NCBI GenBank assembly: GCA_021730855.1
Contig: JAKFYM010000327.1
Span: 1 to 11,751, forward strand
DNA length: 11,751 nucleotides
Direction of reading: 5' to 3'
Origin: Bdellovibrionales bacterium
Lineage (GTDB): Bacteria > Bdellovibrionota > UBA1018 > CAIPTA01
Made by a program: the position numbers and the translations under genes. The notes below the pieces were generated by a model, which was not told the origin of the DNA, ran no database searches, and saw nothing but the letters and a program-made list of their open reading frames with translations. This document shows positions 1-6,025 of the stretch, piece by piece (position 1 is the stretch's first letter; each line of letters begins with the position of its first letter).

Positions 1-567
1 ACCCCTAAGGAAGAAGAAAAGGTGGAGGCAAAAGAGGAAAAAGACGCGAATGATCGCGATGCCATGGCTTTGGAAAAAAAGAAATCCAAGGAAGCGGAGG
101 ACCGCACCAAGGATGCGCTCAAGCGCATGCGCGACCAGGTGAAGAAAGACCAAAAAGCTCAAGACAAAAAACAGCAGGAGCTGCTGAGCAAAAAAGAAGC
201 CGAACTGAAAAAATTTGAGCAGACCTACCGCGAAGCTATCCGTGGCAACCAGAAGAACCAAGGCAGCAGCAGCGAGGGCACGATGAAGCCCCTGCAGGAT
301 GCCTATATCGGACACATCCGGGAAATACTCCGCTCCAACTGGGACTTGCCGGTCTACCTGCAGTCCAAGGGCTTGCGTGCGGTGGTCCACATCTTCCTCG
401 ATGCTCGCGGTAAGGTCATACGATCTCGTTTCGTGCAATCCTCGGGCAATGATATTTTTGATGAGTTTGTGAAGGGAACGGTGCAGAGAAGCTCTTTTGC
501 CCCACCGCCCGAAGAAATGTCCAATGTGTTGAGAAATCAGGGAGTGGAGGTATTATTCCCGCTATGA
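1..567 (+). CDS. tolA: TolA/TonB-type energy-transducing protein, C-terminal part (5' end outside window)
   Basis: The reading frame is open to the window edge, so the GTG at 22 is probably internal and the N-terminal membrane anchor lies upstream. The visible part begins with about 80 residues rich in Lys and Glu, a charged helical or coiled-coil stretch like the periplasm-spanning domain II of TolA. A globular end of about 90 residues follows. It has the TonB/TolA C-terminal pattern: a helix with SNWDLP, a beta strand VVHIFLDARGKVI, then the FVQSSGNDIFDEF helix and a last strand ending VEVLFPL. In this family the anchored protein couples the proton motive force through TolQR to TolB/Pal at the outer membrane. 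The 4-bp overlap with tolB supports TolA over a TonB paralogue. The family assignment is firm; tolA itself is inferred from position. Confidence 0.8.
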   Translation, partial: TPKEEEKVEAKEEKDANDRDAMALEKKKSKEAEDRTKDALKRMRDQVKKDQKAQDKKQQELLSKKEAELKKFEQTYREAIRGNQKNQGSSSEGTMKPLQDAYIGHIREILRSNWDLPVYLQSKGLRAVVHIFLDARGKVIRSRFVQSSGNDIFDEFVKGTVQRSSFAPPPEEMSNVLRNQGVEVLFPL

Positions 568-1874
568 AAATCCTTTTCTTGTTTTTGGCTCTGTTTTCAA
601 CCACCTTCCCTGCACTCGCCGAAGAGCCGGTGATTCGCATCGCCGTGGGGGAAGCGCGCACGCGCAAATCGATCGTGGCCTTTCCCACCATCCAGTCTGG
701 CAGCGATGCCGAGGGACAAATCCGCTCCACGCGCGAAATCATCATGGAAGACCTAGCCTTTTCGGGCCTCTTTGATTTCCTCAATCCGGCCGCCTTCGTG
801 GAAGACCCGAATAAGGCCGGCGTGTCTCCGGGCACCTTCAAAATGAAAGATTGGTCCGGCATCGGTGCGGAATTCGTGATTAAGGGCAAGGGCTCCGTGA
901 ACAGCCGGGAGGCCTCCCTGGAAATCCATCTCTATGCCGTGCAGAGCGGGAAGGAATTGTTGGCCAAATCCTATAAAGCGAAAAACGATGCGCTTCGCAA
1001 GATGGCCCACACCGTTTCCAACGATGTGCTGCTCGCGCTAACCGGAAAAAAAGGCCCCTTCACTTCGAAGATCGCCTTTGTGTCGGACCGCACGGGCCGC
1101 AAAGAGATCTACGTGATGGACTATGATGGTTACAACCCGATTAAGGTGACCTCGAATTTCTCGCACACCATGGCGCCCGCCTGGAAGCCCAATGGAAAAC
1201 AAATTGCATTTACTGCCGTGACCGCCAACGACCGCAATGTGCGCAACCACAATCTCTTTCTCTACGATCTCAGCGTAGGTAAAACCAGCATGCTTTCCAA
1301 GCGGCCGGGCATCAATTCGGGCGCGGCCTTTTCGCCCTCGGGCCGGCAAATCGCGCTCACGATGAGTTTTCCTGGGAATTCGGAGCTCTTCTTGATGGAC
1401 CCCGATTCCAAGGTGGTGCAAAGGATCACGAATTCCTACGGCCTCGATGTGGACCCGTCCTGGAGCCCGGATGGAAAATGGATTGCCTTCGTGTCGGATC
1501 GCTCTGGCCGGCCGATGGTGTTCAAGATGGAGGCTAGTGGGGCCAATGTGCAGCGCCTCACCTACGCCGGCCACTACAATGCCACGCCCTCTTGGTCGCC
1601 CGCAGGCAATAAGATTGCCTTTGCCGGCTGGGATGAAGGCAAGTTCGATATCTTCATCATGAATCCGGATGGCACCGATATCGAACGGCTCACTAAAAAC
1701 ATGGGCAATAATGAAGACCCCGACTTCGCCCCAGATGGCTATTTCATCGCCTATTCTTCCAACCGCAAGGGCAAGAAGAACCTCTACATCACCAATGTGG
1801 ACAATACGGTGCACCGGCAGATCACTTCCAATTTCGGCAACTGTGAAGCGCCCAAATGGGGTCCGGCGAATTAG
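564..1874 (+). CDS. tolB: Tol-Pal system periplasmic beta-propeller protein TolB
   Basis: This complete 436-residue protein matches the usual TolB length. A signal peptide is clear: MK, a hydrophobic core LFLFLALF, and an ALA motif ending at residue 19 before EE. Residues of about 20-165 form the N-terminal domain (EDLAFSGLFDFLNP is typical). From about 167 there are successive propeller repeats of the WSPDGKWIAFVSDR / MDPDG / RLT type, for example KIAFVSDRTGRKEIYVMDYDG, then AWKPNGKQIAF, FSPSGRQIAL, SWSPDGKWIAF, SWSPAGNKIAF and FAPDGYFIAY. TolB works in the periplasm, binding Pal and the TolA C-terminus to keep the outer membrane tied to the envelope during constriction. The ATGA overlap with the upstream gene implies translational coupling. 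The usual downstream partner pal is not next to it. Confidence 0.95.
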   Translation: MKILFLFLALFSTTFPALAEEPVIRIAVGEARTRKSIVAFPTIQSGSDAEGQIRSTREIIMEDLAFSGLFDFLNPAAFVEDPNKAGVSPGTFKMKDWSGIGAEFVIKGKGSVNSREASLEIHLYAVQSGKELLAKSYKAKNDALRKMAHTVSNDVLLALTGKKGPFTSKIAFVSDRTGRKEIYVMDYDGYNPIKVTSNFSHTMAPAWKPNGKQIAFTAVTANDRNVRNHNLFLYDLSVGKTSMLSKRPGINSGAAFSPSGRQIALTMSFPGNSELFLMDPDSKVVQRITNSYGLDVDPSWSPDGKWIAFVSDRSGRPMVFKMEASGANVQRLTYAGHYNATPSWSPAGNKIAFAGWDEGKFDIFIMNPDGTDIERLTKNMGNNEDPDFAPDGYFIAYSSNRKGKKNLYITNVDNTVHRQITSNFGNCEAPKWGPAN

Positions 1875-2047
1875 GGCCAAAACTGTTTTTTCGTGCCCAG
1901 TGCTCGGTGCATTGGTTCAGTTGGAATAGCTATTGCCGGTAGATCTTTATGCTAAAAAATTTCCGGGCCCTGCCACCTAGAACTATAAAGATTAGCTCTA
2001 AGGGTAGCTTGGCCGGCAATGTCCACTTTCGAAACAAGTGTTGGAAT

Positions 2048-2053
2048 TATAAC
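2048..2053 (+). promoter_or_regulatory. Candidate -10 element for the 2120 gene
   Basis: TATAAC matches the sigma-70 -10 consensus at 5 of 6 positions and would place the transcript start about 60 nt before the ATG at 2120. No convincing -35 lies 16-18 bp upstream, so the promoter is weak, activator-dependent or not real. Confidence 0.35.
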
Positions 2054-2107
2054 AGGTGAAATAAGAGGCGAAGTTTCGTACTCTCCCTCCCTGCCACTTC
2101 CCTAATT

Positions 2108-2112
2108 GGAGA
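2108..2112 (+). promoter_or_regulatory. Ribosome binding site of the 2120 gene
   Basis: GGAGA ends 7 nt before the ATG at 2120. This fixes the start of the secreted protein at that ATG, where the signal peptide also begins. Confidence 0.7.
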
Positions 2113-2119
2113 ACCGCCC

Positions 2120-2665
2120 ATGAAAGCCATCTTCCTACTGCCATTCGTTCTGCTCTCTTTCGCCCCGTCCGCCTTTGCAAATGCGGAAATCACGAGCATT
2201 TCTTCAGGAGTAAACTCCGGTGAATGTGTAGGCCTTCAGGCCACTGTGACTGACTATATAAAGATCAAAGAAAATATTCGTGCTGCCGAAGCAAGACGGG
2301 ATGATCTATCCCTGCCAGCGGCCGACCGTGCAAGCTATGCCTCCATTGTCGATCTTCTCATCCACTCGAGGAATGCGACTTCCGAGAGACTGGCGCGCTC
2401 GAGCAATTTTGAAATGATTGTGATCAACCTCGTCCTCAATGACCATGCTCAAGAAGTTTCGGCTAGTTCACTCGAGTACGGCAATCTTGGCCGCATGGAA
2501 ATTTTTCCGAACACAAGAAACGGTGACACCCTTAGCATTCCCGCAGATAAAGGAATTCAAATGAAGGTCTACGGCGTTCTTTTCTGCCAAAAACTGCAGG
2601 AAAACGGAAACAATCCAAGGCAAGCGGCGGCGGCCATAGTTTCCGAACTATTCCCCGCGAACTAG
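2120..2665 (+). CDS. Unrecognised secreted protein with a cysteine pair
   Basis: This 181-residue protein matches no family I recognise. It opens with a signal peptide (MKAIFLLPFVLLSFAPSAFA), with an AFA cleavage motif ending at residue 20, so the mature protein is about 161 residues and probably periplasmic or exported. There is no lipobox cysteine. The mature part has two cysteines, C36 near the N-terminus and C156 near the C-terminus, placed to form a disulphide. A polar, charged helical stretch covers about residues 50-95 (REN... AAEARRDDLSLPAADR region). The SISSG...SGEC opening and the LFC strand near the end suggest a beta-rich core, but that is weak. Its own ribosome site, candidate promoter and terminator make it a single-gene unit. 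G+C is below its neighbours: 2221-2280 counts to 23/60. A lineage-specific secreted protein is the best description. Confidence 0.75.
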   Translation: MKAIFLLPFVLLSFAPSAFANAEITSISSGVNSGECVGLQATVTDYIKIKENIRAAEARRDDLSLPAADRASYASIVDLLIHSRNATSERLARSSNFEMIVINLVLNDHAQEVSASSLEYGNLGRMEIFPNTRNGDTLSIPADKGIQMKVYGVLFCQKLQENGNNPRQAAAAIVSELFPAN

Positions 2666-2671
2666 CCCAAC

Positions 2672-2697
2672 GGCCGGGCAACCGGCCCAGCTTTTTT
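2672..2697 (+). terminator. Rho-independent terminator after the secreted protein gene
   Basis: A perfect 6-bp GC stem, GGCCGG (2672-2677) with CCGGCC (2682-2687), is closed by a GCAA tetraloop. After CAG and a C comes a run of six T residues (2692-2697). It begins 7 bp after the stop codon at 2665, so it ends this transcription unit. Confidence 0.85.
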
Positions 2698-2946
2698 CTT
2701 CCCCAGTCATTTCAAGAATTTAGGCTCCCCACCCGATCGGACCAAATTACAGGCGAAAATCTCCAGTTATATTTTTCCATAATCAAACCAGCCCCCAAAT
2801 GGCCAAAAGACAGATCTTGTAAGACCGGATCTCCCTCCGACTCCCGCGCAAAAAGCCAAATTTCCCACAGATTTCGTAAGCTTAAGCCGCTGCAAAAATA
2901 AACCAGAACAATATCAACGGGTTCATAAAATTCCGGTAAAAAAGAC

Positions 2947-2975
2947 TTGCCCTTAAGCTGTATTTTTTATATTAT
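2947..2975 (+). promoter_or_regulatory. Sigma-70 type promoter for the regulator gene
   Basis: TTGCCC (2947-2952; 4 of 6 to TTGACA) and TATTAT (2970-2975; 5 of 6 to TATAAT) are separated by 17 bp. The start of transcription would fall near 2982, about 60 nt before the ATG at 3043. A TTG codon at 2947 that could open a longer reading frame is inside the -35 box, so it cannot be translated from this promoter. Confidence 0.65.
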
Positions 2976-3042
2976 GCAGCGCGCTGTACCTTTGGCATCC
3001 TTACAGTCCTACTGTGTATTTAGAGCCATGGAGCATTTGTTT

Positions 3043-4707
3043 ATGTCTGACCACAAGCTTCCTTCTCTTACCGATAAACATCGCACGCAGTTGCTCATGC
3101 TCAACGAGCTCAGCCACCGCCTCCAAAGCCTACTCACTGCCGAAAATCTTTACAAAGACACCCTCAAGATCATCCAAAGCCGCTTCAAATATTATTACAT
3201 CAGCCTCTGGACCACGGCCCGCGATGGCACCAATACGCTTCAGGCCCACGAAGGCGCTTACGCCAATTTTCTTTCCCCCGGCTTCCAGCTCAAGGGCGAG
3301 GGCGTGATCGGCTACGTGGTGAAAACCAAAAAAGCCCATCTCTCCAACGACGTGAGCAAAGACCCTAATTTCACTTCGCTCAAGCTGCCCATCGAAACCA
3401 AATCCGCTCTCTGCGTGCCCATCATTGATGCCGACCAAAGCATGATCGGCGTGCTGAACGTGGAAGCCGCCGAAGCCAATGCCTTCGACGAGGACGATCT
3501 CTACGTGATGGAGGGCATCGGCGCCCAGGTGTCGCTCGCGCTTTCCAATGCCCAGCTCTTCATCCGCGTGAATGATTTCAACAAAGAGCTAAAAAAGATC
3601 GTGGAAGAAAAAACCCAAGAGCTCCGCGTGGCCAACGAACGCATTCTCGAGCAACAAAAACTCCTGCAGAAAGAGAACCGCGCGCTCAAGACCATCGTGA
3701 GCCGCAGCTCTGGCTCCAAAGAGATCATCGGCCAATCCCCCGCCATTGCCTCGCTCCTCAGCATGGTCGATAAAATTGCCCCCACCCGCGTCTCCGTGCT
3801 CATCCAAGGGGAAAGCGGCACCGGGAAAGAACTCATCGCCCATCGCATTCACCGCCAGAGCGACCGGATCGACAAACCCTTCGTCACCATCAACTGCGGC
3901 GCCCTTCAGGAAAGCCTGCTAGAGAGCGAGCTTTTTGGTCACGAGAAAGGCTCCTTCACCGGGGCCGTGGTGCAAAAGATCGGCTTGGCCGAAACCGCCG
4001 ATGGCGGCACCCTCTTCCTCGACGAAATCGGCGAGATGAGCCTCAATATCCAGACCAAGCTCCTGCGCTTCATCCAAGAGGGCGAGATGTACCGCATCGG
4101 CGGCAAGCAGCCCATTCGTGTGGACGTGCGCGTACTCTCGGCCACGAACCGCGACCTGGAAACCGAAGTGAAGGCTGGCCGCTTCCGCGAAGATCTTTTC
4201 TACCGCCTCAATACCATCACCCTCCGCGTGCCCCCTCTGCGCAAGCGCCCTGAGGACATTGCGATGTTGGTAAAATCCTTCCTGGATAGCTCACGCTACG
4301 GAAACCTACGCCTGCTCTCGATCGATCCCAAGGCGATGGACGCCCTGAAGAACTACGGCTGGCCCGGGAACATTCGCGAGCTGCAGAACACCATCGAACA
4401 GCTACGCATCCTCACCGAAGGCCCCGAAATCCGCCTCGAGGACCTGCCTTTCAATATCCGCATGGCCCAGAGCAGCCAAGCCGCCGGCCCCGCCAGTGGC
4501 GTGACCAATGCCGGCCCTGCCCTCGCCATGACGCTAGAAGACCTAGAGCGCAACCACATCCTACAAATGCTCGCCTACCAGCACGGCAACAAAACCCGTA
4601 CGGCCAAAGTGCTTGGAATCACTATCAAAACTCTCTACAACAAGCTTCACCGCTACGGCCTATTAGAAACAGCGCCCACTATGGTAGAAAATATTCCTCA
4701 GCAATAA
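3043..4707 (+). CDS. GAF-domain sigma-54 enhancer-binding protein (NtrC superfamily activator)
   Basis: ATP-driven activator of RNA polymerase carrying sigma-54; 554 residues from the chosen start. The ATG at 3043 has GGAG 9 nt upstream (3030-3033); ATGs at 2974 and 3028 lack this. Order of parts: a GAF sensor (about residues 30-170), a charged coiled coil (about 175-225), an AAA+ core and a Fis-type helix-turn-helix. In the core, Walker A is GESGTGKE (256-263), the sigma-54 contact loop is GSFTGA (303-308, a Ser variant of GAFTGA), Walker B is GTLFLDE (322-328), and FREDLFYRLN (381-390) carries the conserved arginines. The DNA-binding helices are at about 515-540. There is no receiver domain, so control is probably by a ligand or protein acting on GAF rather than by a histidine kinase. 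The ligand and target genes cannot be read here. It is followed 39 bp later by a small gene in the same unit. Confidence 0.92.
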   Translation: MSDHKLPSLTDKHRTQLLMLNELSHRLQSLLTAENLYKDTLKIIQSRFKYYYISLWTTARDGTNTLQAHEGAYANFLSPGFQLKGEGVIGYVVKTKKAHLSNDVSKDPNFTSLKLPIETKSALCVPIIDADQSMIGVLNVEAAEANAFDEDDLYVMEGIGAQVSLALSNAQLFIRVNDFNKELKKIVEEKTQELRVANERILEQQKLLQKENRALKTIVSRSSGSKEIIGQSPAIASLLSMVDKIAPTRVSVLIQGESGTGKELIAHRIHRQSDRIDKPFVTINCGALQESLLESELFGHEKGSFTGAVVQKIGLAETADGGTLFLDEIGEMSLNIQTKLLRFIQEGEMYRIGGKQPIRVDVRVLSATNRDLETEVKAGRFREDLFYRLNTITLRVPPLRKRPEDIAMLVKSFLDSSRYGNLRLLSIDPKAMDALKNYGWPGNIRELQNTIEQLRILTEGPEIRLEDLPFNIRMAQSSQAAGPASGVTNAGPALAMTLEDLERNHILQMLAYQHGNKTRTAKVLGITIKTLYNKLHRYGLLETAPTMVENIPQQ

Positions 4708-4730
4708 GCTTCCCGACCCCCAGAGCCCTA

Positions 4731-4736
4731 GAAGGA
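4731..4736 (+). promoter_or_regulatory. Ribosome binding site of the 67-residue protein
   Basis: AAGGAG lies 10 nt before the ATG at 4747. It is the strongest Shine-Dalgarno sequence in the window and good support that this short gene is translated. Confidence 0.75.
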
Positions 4737-4746
4737 GACCCGACCT

Positions 4747-4950
4747 ATGAACGAAGAACTCGATCTTTCCGCTGACAGCAAAAACACCCTAGCTGGAGGG
4801 GTGCCCAAAAACTTTCGCCAACAGGCCGATATGGAAGCCTTCTATCGTTTTGTGCACGAGAACGACCTGCGCGACGAAGCCTTGACCATTCTCGACAAAG
4901 TGCGTTCCCAAAAAGAGCTGCAAAAAGCCGCCAAACGCACCAAACAGTAA
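4747..4950 (+). CDS. Small unrecognised protein downstream of the sigma-54 regulator
   Basis: A 67-residue soluble protein with no signal peptide, membrane segment or cysteine. It has a polar N-terminus (about 1-25, including GGVPKNF), then a probably helical part with FYRFVHENDLRDEALTILDK, and a very basic tail (KAAKRTKQ). I do not recognise the family. Its reality rests on a strong ribosome site, its place between the regulator and a strong terminator, and the lack of any better frame. It is probably co-transcribed with the regulator, since the 39-bp gap has no terminator. It might act with that regulator, but nothing in the sequence shows this. Confidence 0.7.
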   Translation: MNEELDLSADSKNTLAGGVPKNFRQQADMEAFYRFVHENDLRDEALTILDKVRSQKELQKAAKRTKQ

Positions 4951-4971
4951 GAAATCACAACGCCATGTGAG

Positions 4972-4998
4972 GGAGAGGCCAGCCGGCCTCTCCTTTTT
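4972..4998 (+). terminator. Strong rho-independent terminator
   Basis: A perfect 9-bp stem, GGAGAGGCC (4972-4980) with GGCCTCTCC (4985-4993), closes an AGCC loop and is followed at once by TTTTT (4994-4998). It ends the regulator and small-protein transcript 21 bp after the stop codon. It also argues against a GTG start at 4967 for the next gene, because that start would lie just before the hairpin. Confidence 0.92.
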
Positions 4999-5016
4999 AT
5001 TTTCCGGCGCCTGCGC

Positions 5017-5022
5017 TATGAT
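5017..5022 (+). promoter_or_regulatory. Candidate -10 element for the serA-purA unit
   Basis: TATGAT (5 of 6 to consensus) lies between the terminator and the ATG at 5057 and would give a leader of about 28 nt. The matching -35 position falls in the T tract of the terminator and fits poorly, so this is tentative. A promoter must lie in this short gap if the terminator is efficient. Confidence 0.4.
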
Positions 5023-5056
5023 GAGCCCTTCGTTTTCATACAGGGGATCTTTAACA

Positions 5057-6025
5057 ATGCCGAAAACCAAGCTTCTGATCACGGACGGGCTCTCCTCCGA
5101 AGGCCTACAAATGCTCGAAACGAGCGGCCTCTTCGATATCACTTTTCACAAAAGCCTGGAGAAGGACGCGCTAAAAGCGGCCCTCCCCACCACCGACGCG
5201 ATCGTGATCCGCTCGGCCACGAAAATGACCAAGGATCTCTTTGCGCTCGCGCCCAAACTCAAAGTGGTGATGCGTGCCGGCGCCGGCGTGGACAATGTGG
5301 ACGTGCCCGCCGCCACCGCCAATAACACCCTCGTGCTCAACTGCCCTGGCGTGAACAACAATGCCGTGGCCGAACTCACCGTGGGTTTTATCTTCGGCCT
5401 TTTGCGAGAAATTCCGCGCGCCACCTCCGGCATGAAACAAAACCTCTGGGAGAAAAAAGAGCTAGTTGGCGCAGAAGCCTCCGGGCGTACCCTGGGAATC
5501 TTGGGCTTCGGAGCCATTGGAAATCTCGTCGGCAAGGCCTGCCACGCCCTCGGCATGAAAGTGGTGGCCTTTGATCCCCGCGCCGCAGAGCTGAGCAAAA
5601 AGCCGGAATTTTCCTTCGTGCAATCGTGGACTTCTTCAATCGACGAGGTTTTCACCACCGCCGATATGGTCACCGTGCACATGCCCCTGATGGATTCCAC
5701 CCGCAACCTGATCGGTGCCGCTCAGTTCGCCAAAATGAAAAAGGGCTCCTACCTCGTGAACTGCGCAAGGGGCGGGATTGTGGACGAAGCCGCCCTGCTC
5801 ACGGCCCTAGAGAATGGCACCCTCGCCGGCGCGGCCCTGGATGTTTTCGCTCAGGAGCCCACGCCCAAAGACTATGCGCTCGTGCAGCACCCGAAAGTCA
5901 TTTGCGCGCCCCATATAGGCGCGGCCACTAAGGAAGCCCAGCACAAGGTGGGCCTCGCAGCGGCCCGCTACCTAATCGAGTTCTACCAAGAAGGCAAAAC
6001 CAGCACGGCGGTGAACCGTGGCTAA
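5057..6025 (+). CDS. serA: D-3-phosphoglycerate dehydrogenase, short form without ACT domain
   Basis: NAD-dependent oxidation of 3-phosphoglycerate, the first step of serine synthesis, in the cytoplasm. The ATG at 5057 (MPKTKLLITDG) has AGGGGA at 5042-5047; a longer frame from GTG 4967 would read through the terminator. The 322-residue protein has the D-isomer 2-hydroxyacid dehydrogenase layout. The NAD-binding loop is GFGAIG (150-155), an acidic residue follows in VVAFDP, and the catalytic triad is R238 (NCARGG), E267 (FAQEP) and H286 (APHIG). RAGAGVDNVD is typical of SerA-like members. It stops after the split catalytic domain and has no C-terminal ACT or intervening domain, so serine feedback as in longer enzymes is unlikely. 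Another 2-hydroxyacid dehydrogenase is possible; family certain, substrate probable. It overlaps purA by 8 bp. Confidence 0.82.
   Translation: MPKTKLLITDGLSSEGLQMLETSGLFDITFHKSLEKDALKAALPTTDAIVIRSATKMTKDLFALAPKLKVVMRAGAGVDNVDVPAATANNTLVLNCPGVNNNAVAELTVGFIFGLLREIPRATSGMKQNLWEKKELVGAEASGRTLGILGFGAIGNLVGKACHALGMKVVAFDPRAAELSKKPEFSFVQSWTSSIDEVFTTADMVTVHMPLMDSTRNLIGAAQFAKMKKGSYLVNCARGGIVDEAALLTALENGTLAGAALDVFAQEPTPKDYALVQHPKVICAPHIGAATKEAQHKVGLAAARYLIEFYQEGKTSTAVNRG

Larger units (their letters stand above)
1875..2119. other. Intergenic region tolB to secreted protein gene
   Basis: This stretch of 245 bp has no supported gene. No good terminator is visible after tolB. It holds a -10-like TATAAC (2048-2053), a loose sigma-54-like GG-N10-GC arrangement (1923-1936), an 8-bp inverted pair ATTGCCGG / CCGGCAAT (1932-1939 and 2013-2020), and two short words repeated about 120 bp apart: TTGGAAT at 1921 and 2041, and CCCTGCCAC at 1968 and 2089. 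None of these is strong alone. Confidence 0.5.
2666..3042. other. 377-bp intergenic region before the sigma-54 regulator
   Basis: The region is AT-richer than its surroundings and has no supported ORF on either strand. It contains the terminator at 2672-2697 and the promoter at 2947-2975. An imperfect inverted pair AGATC (2812-2816) / GATCT (2828-2832) is present, and the word CTTAAGC occurs twice, at 2881-2887 and inside the promoter spacer at 2952-2958. The stretch between about 2700 and 2940 is otherwise unexplained; it could hold activator sites for the downstream regulator. Confidence 0.6.

Noticed and set aside
1038..1880. 280-codon open frame on the minus strand opposite tolB
   Set aside because: It lies wholly against tolB, whose propeller repeats are unmistakable; the minus translation has His/Gly/Arg-rich text typical of a mirrored GC-rich gene.
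1874..1900. Possible terminator after tolB (GGGC ... GCCC)
   Set aside because: The stem is only 4 bp with a loop of nearly 20 nt, and no T run follows it.
2812..2832. AGATC ... GATCT inverted pair in the 377-bp gap
   Set aside because: Only 5 bp pair and the inner bases do not continue the stem; too weak to call an operator or structured RNA.
2947..3042. Extended N-terminus of the sigma-54 regulator (TTG 2947, ATG 2974, ATG 3028)
   Set aside because: These starts lie in or just after the promoter or lack a ribosome site; ATG 3043 has GGAG at the right distance and the GAF homology begins after it.
4967..5056. Extended serA start at GTG 4967
   Set aside because: The extension would translate through the 9-bp terminator hairpin; ATG 5057 has a ribosome site and begins at the normal family N-terminus.
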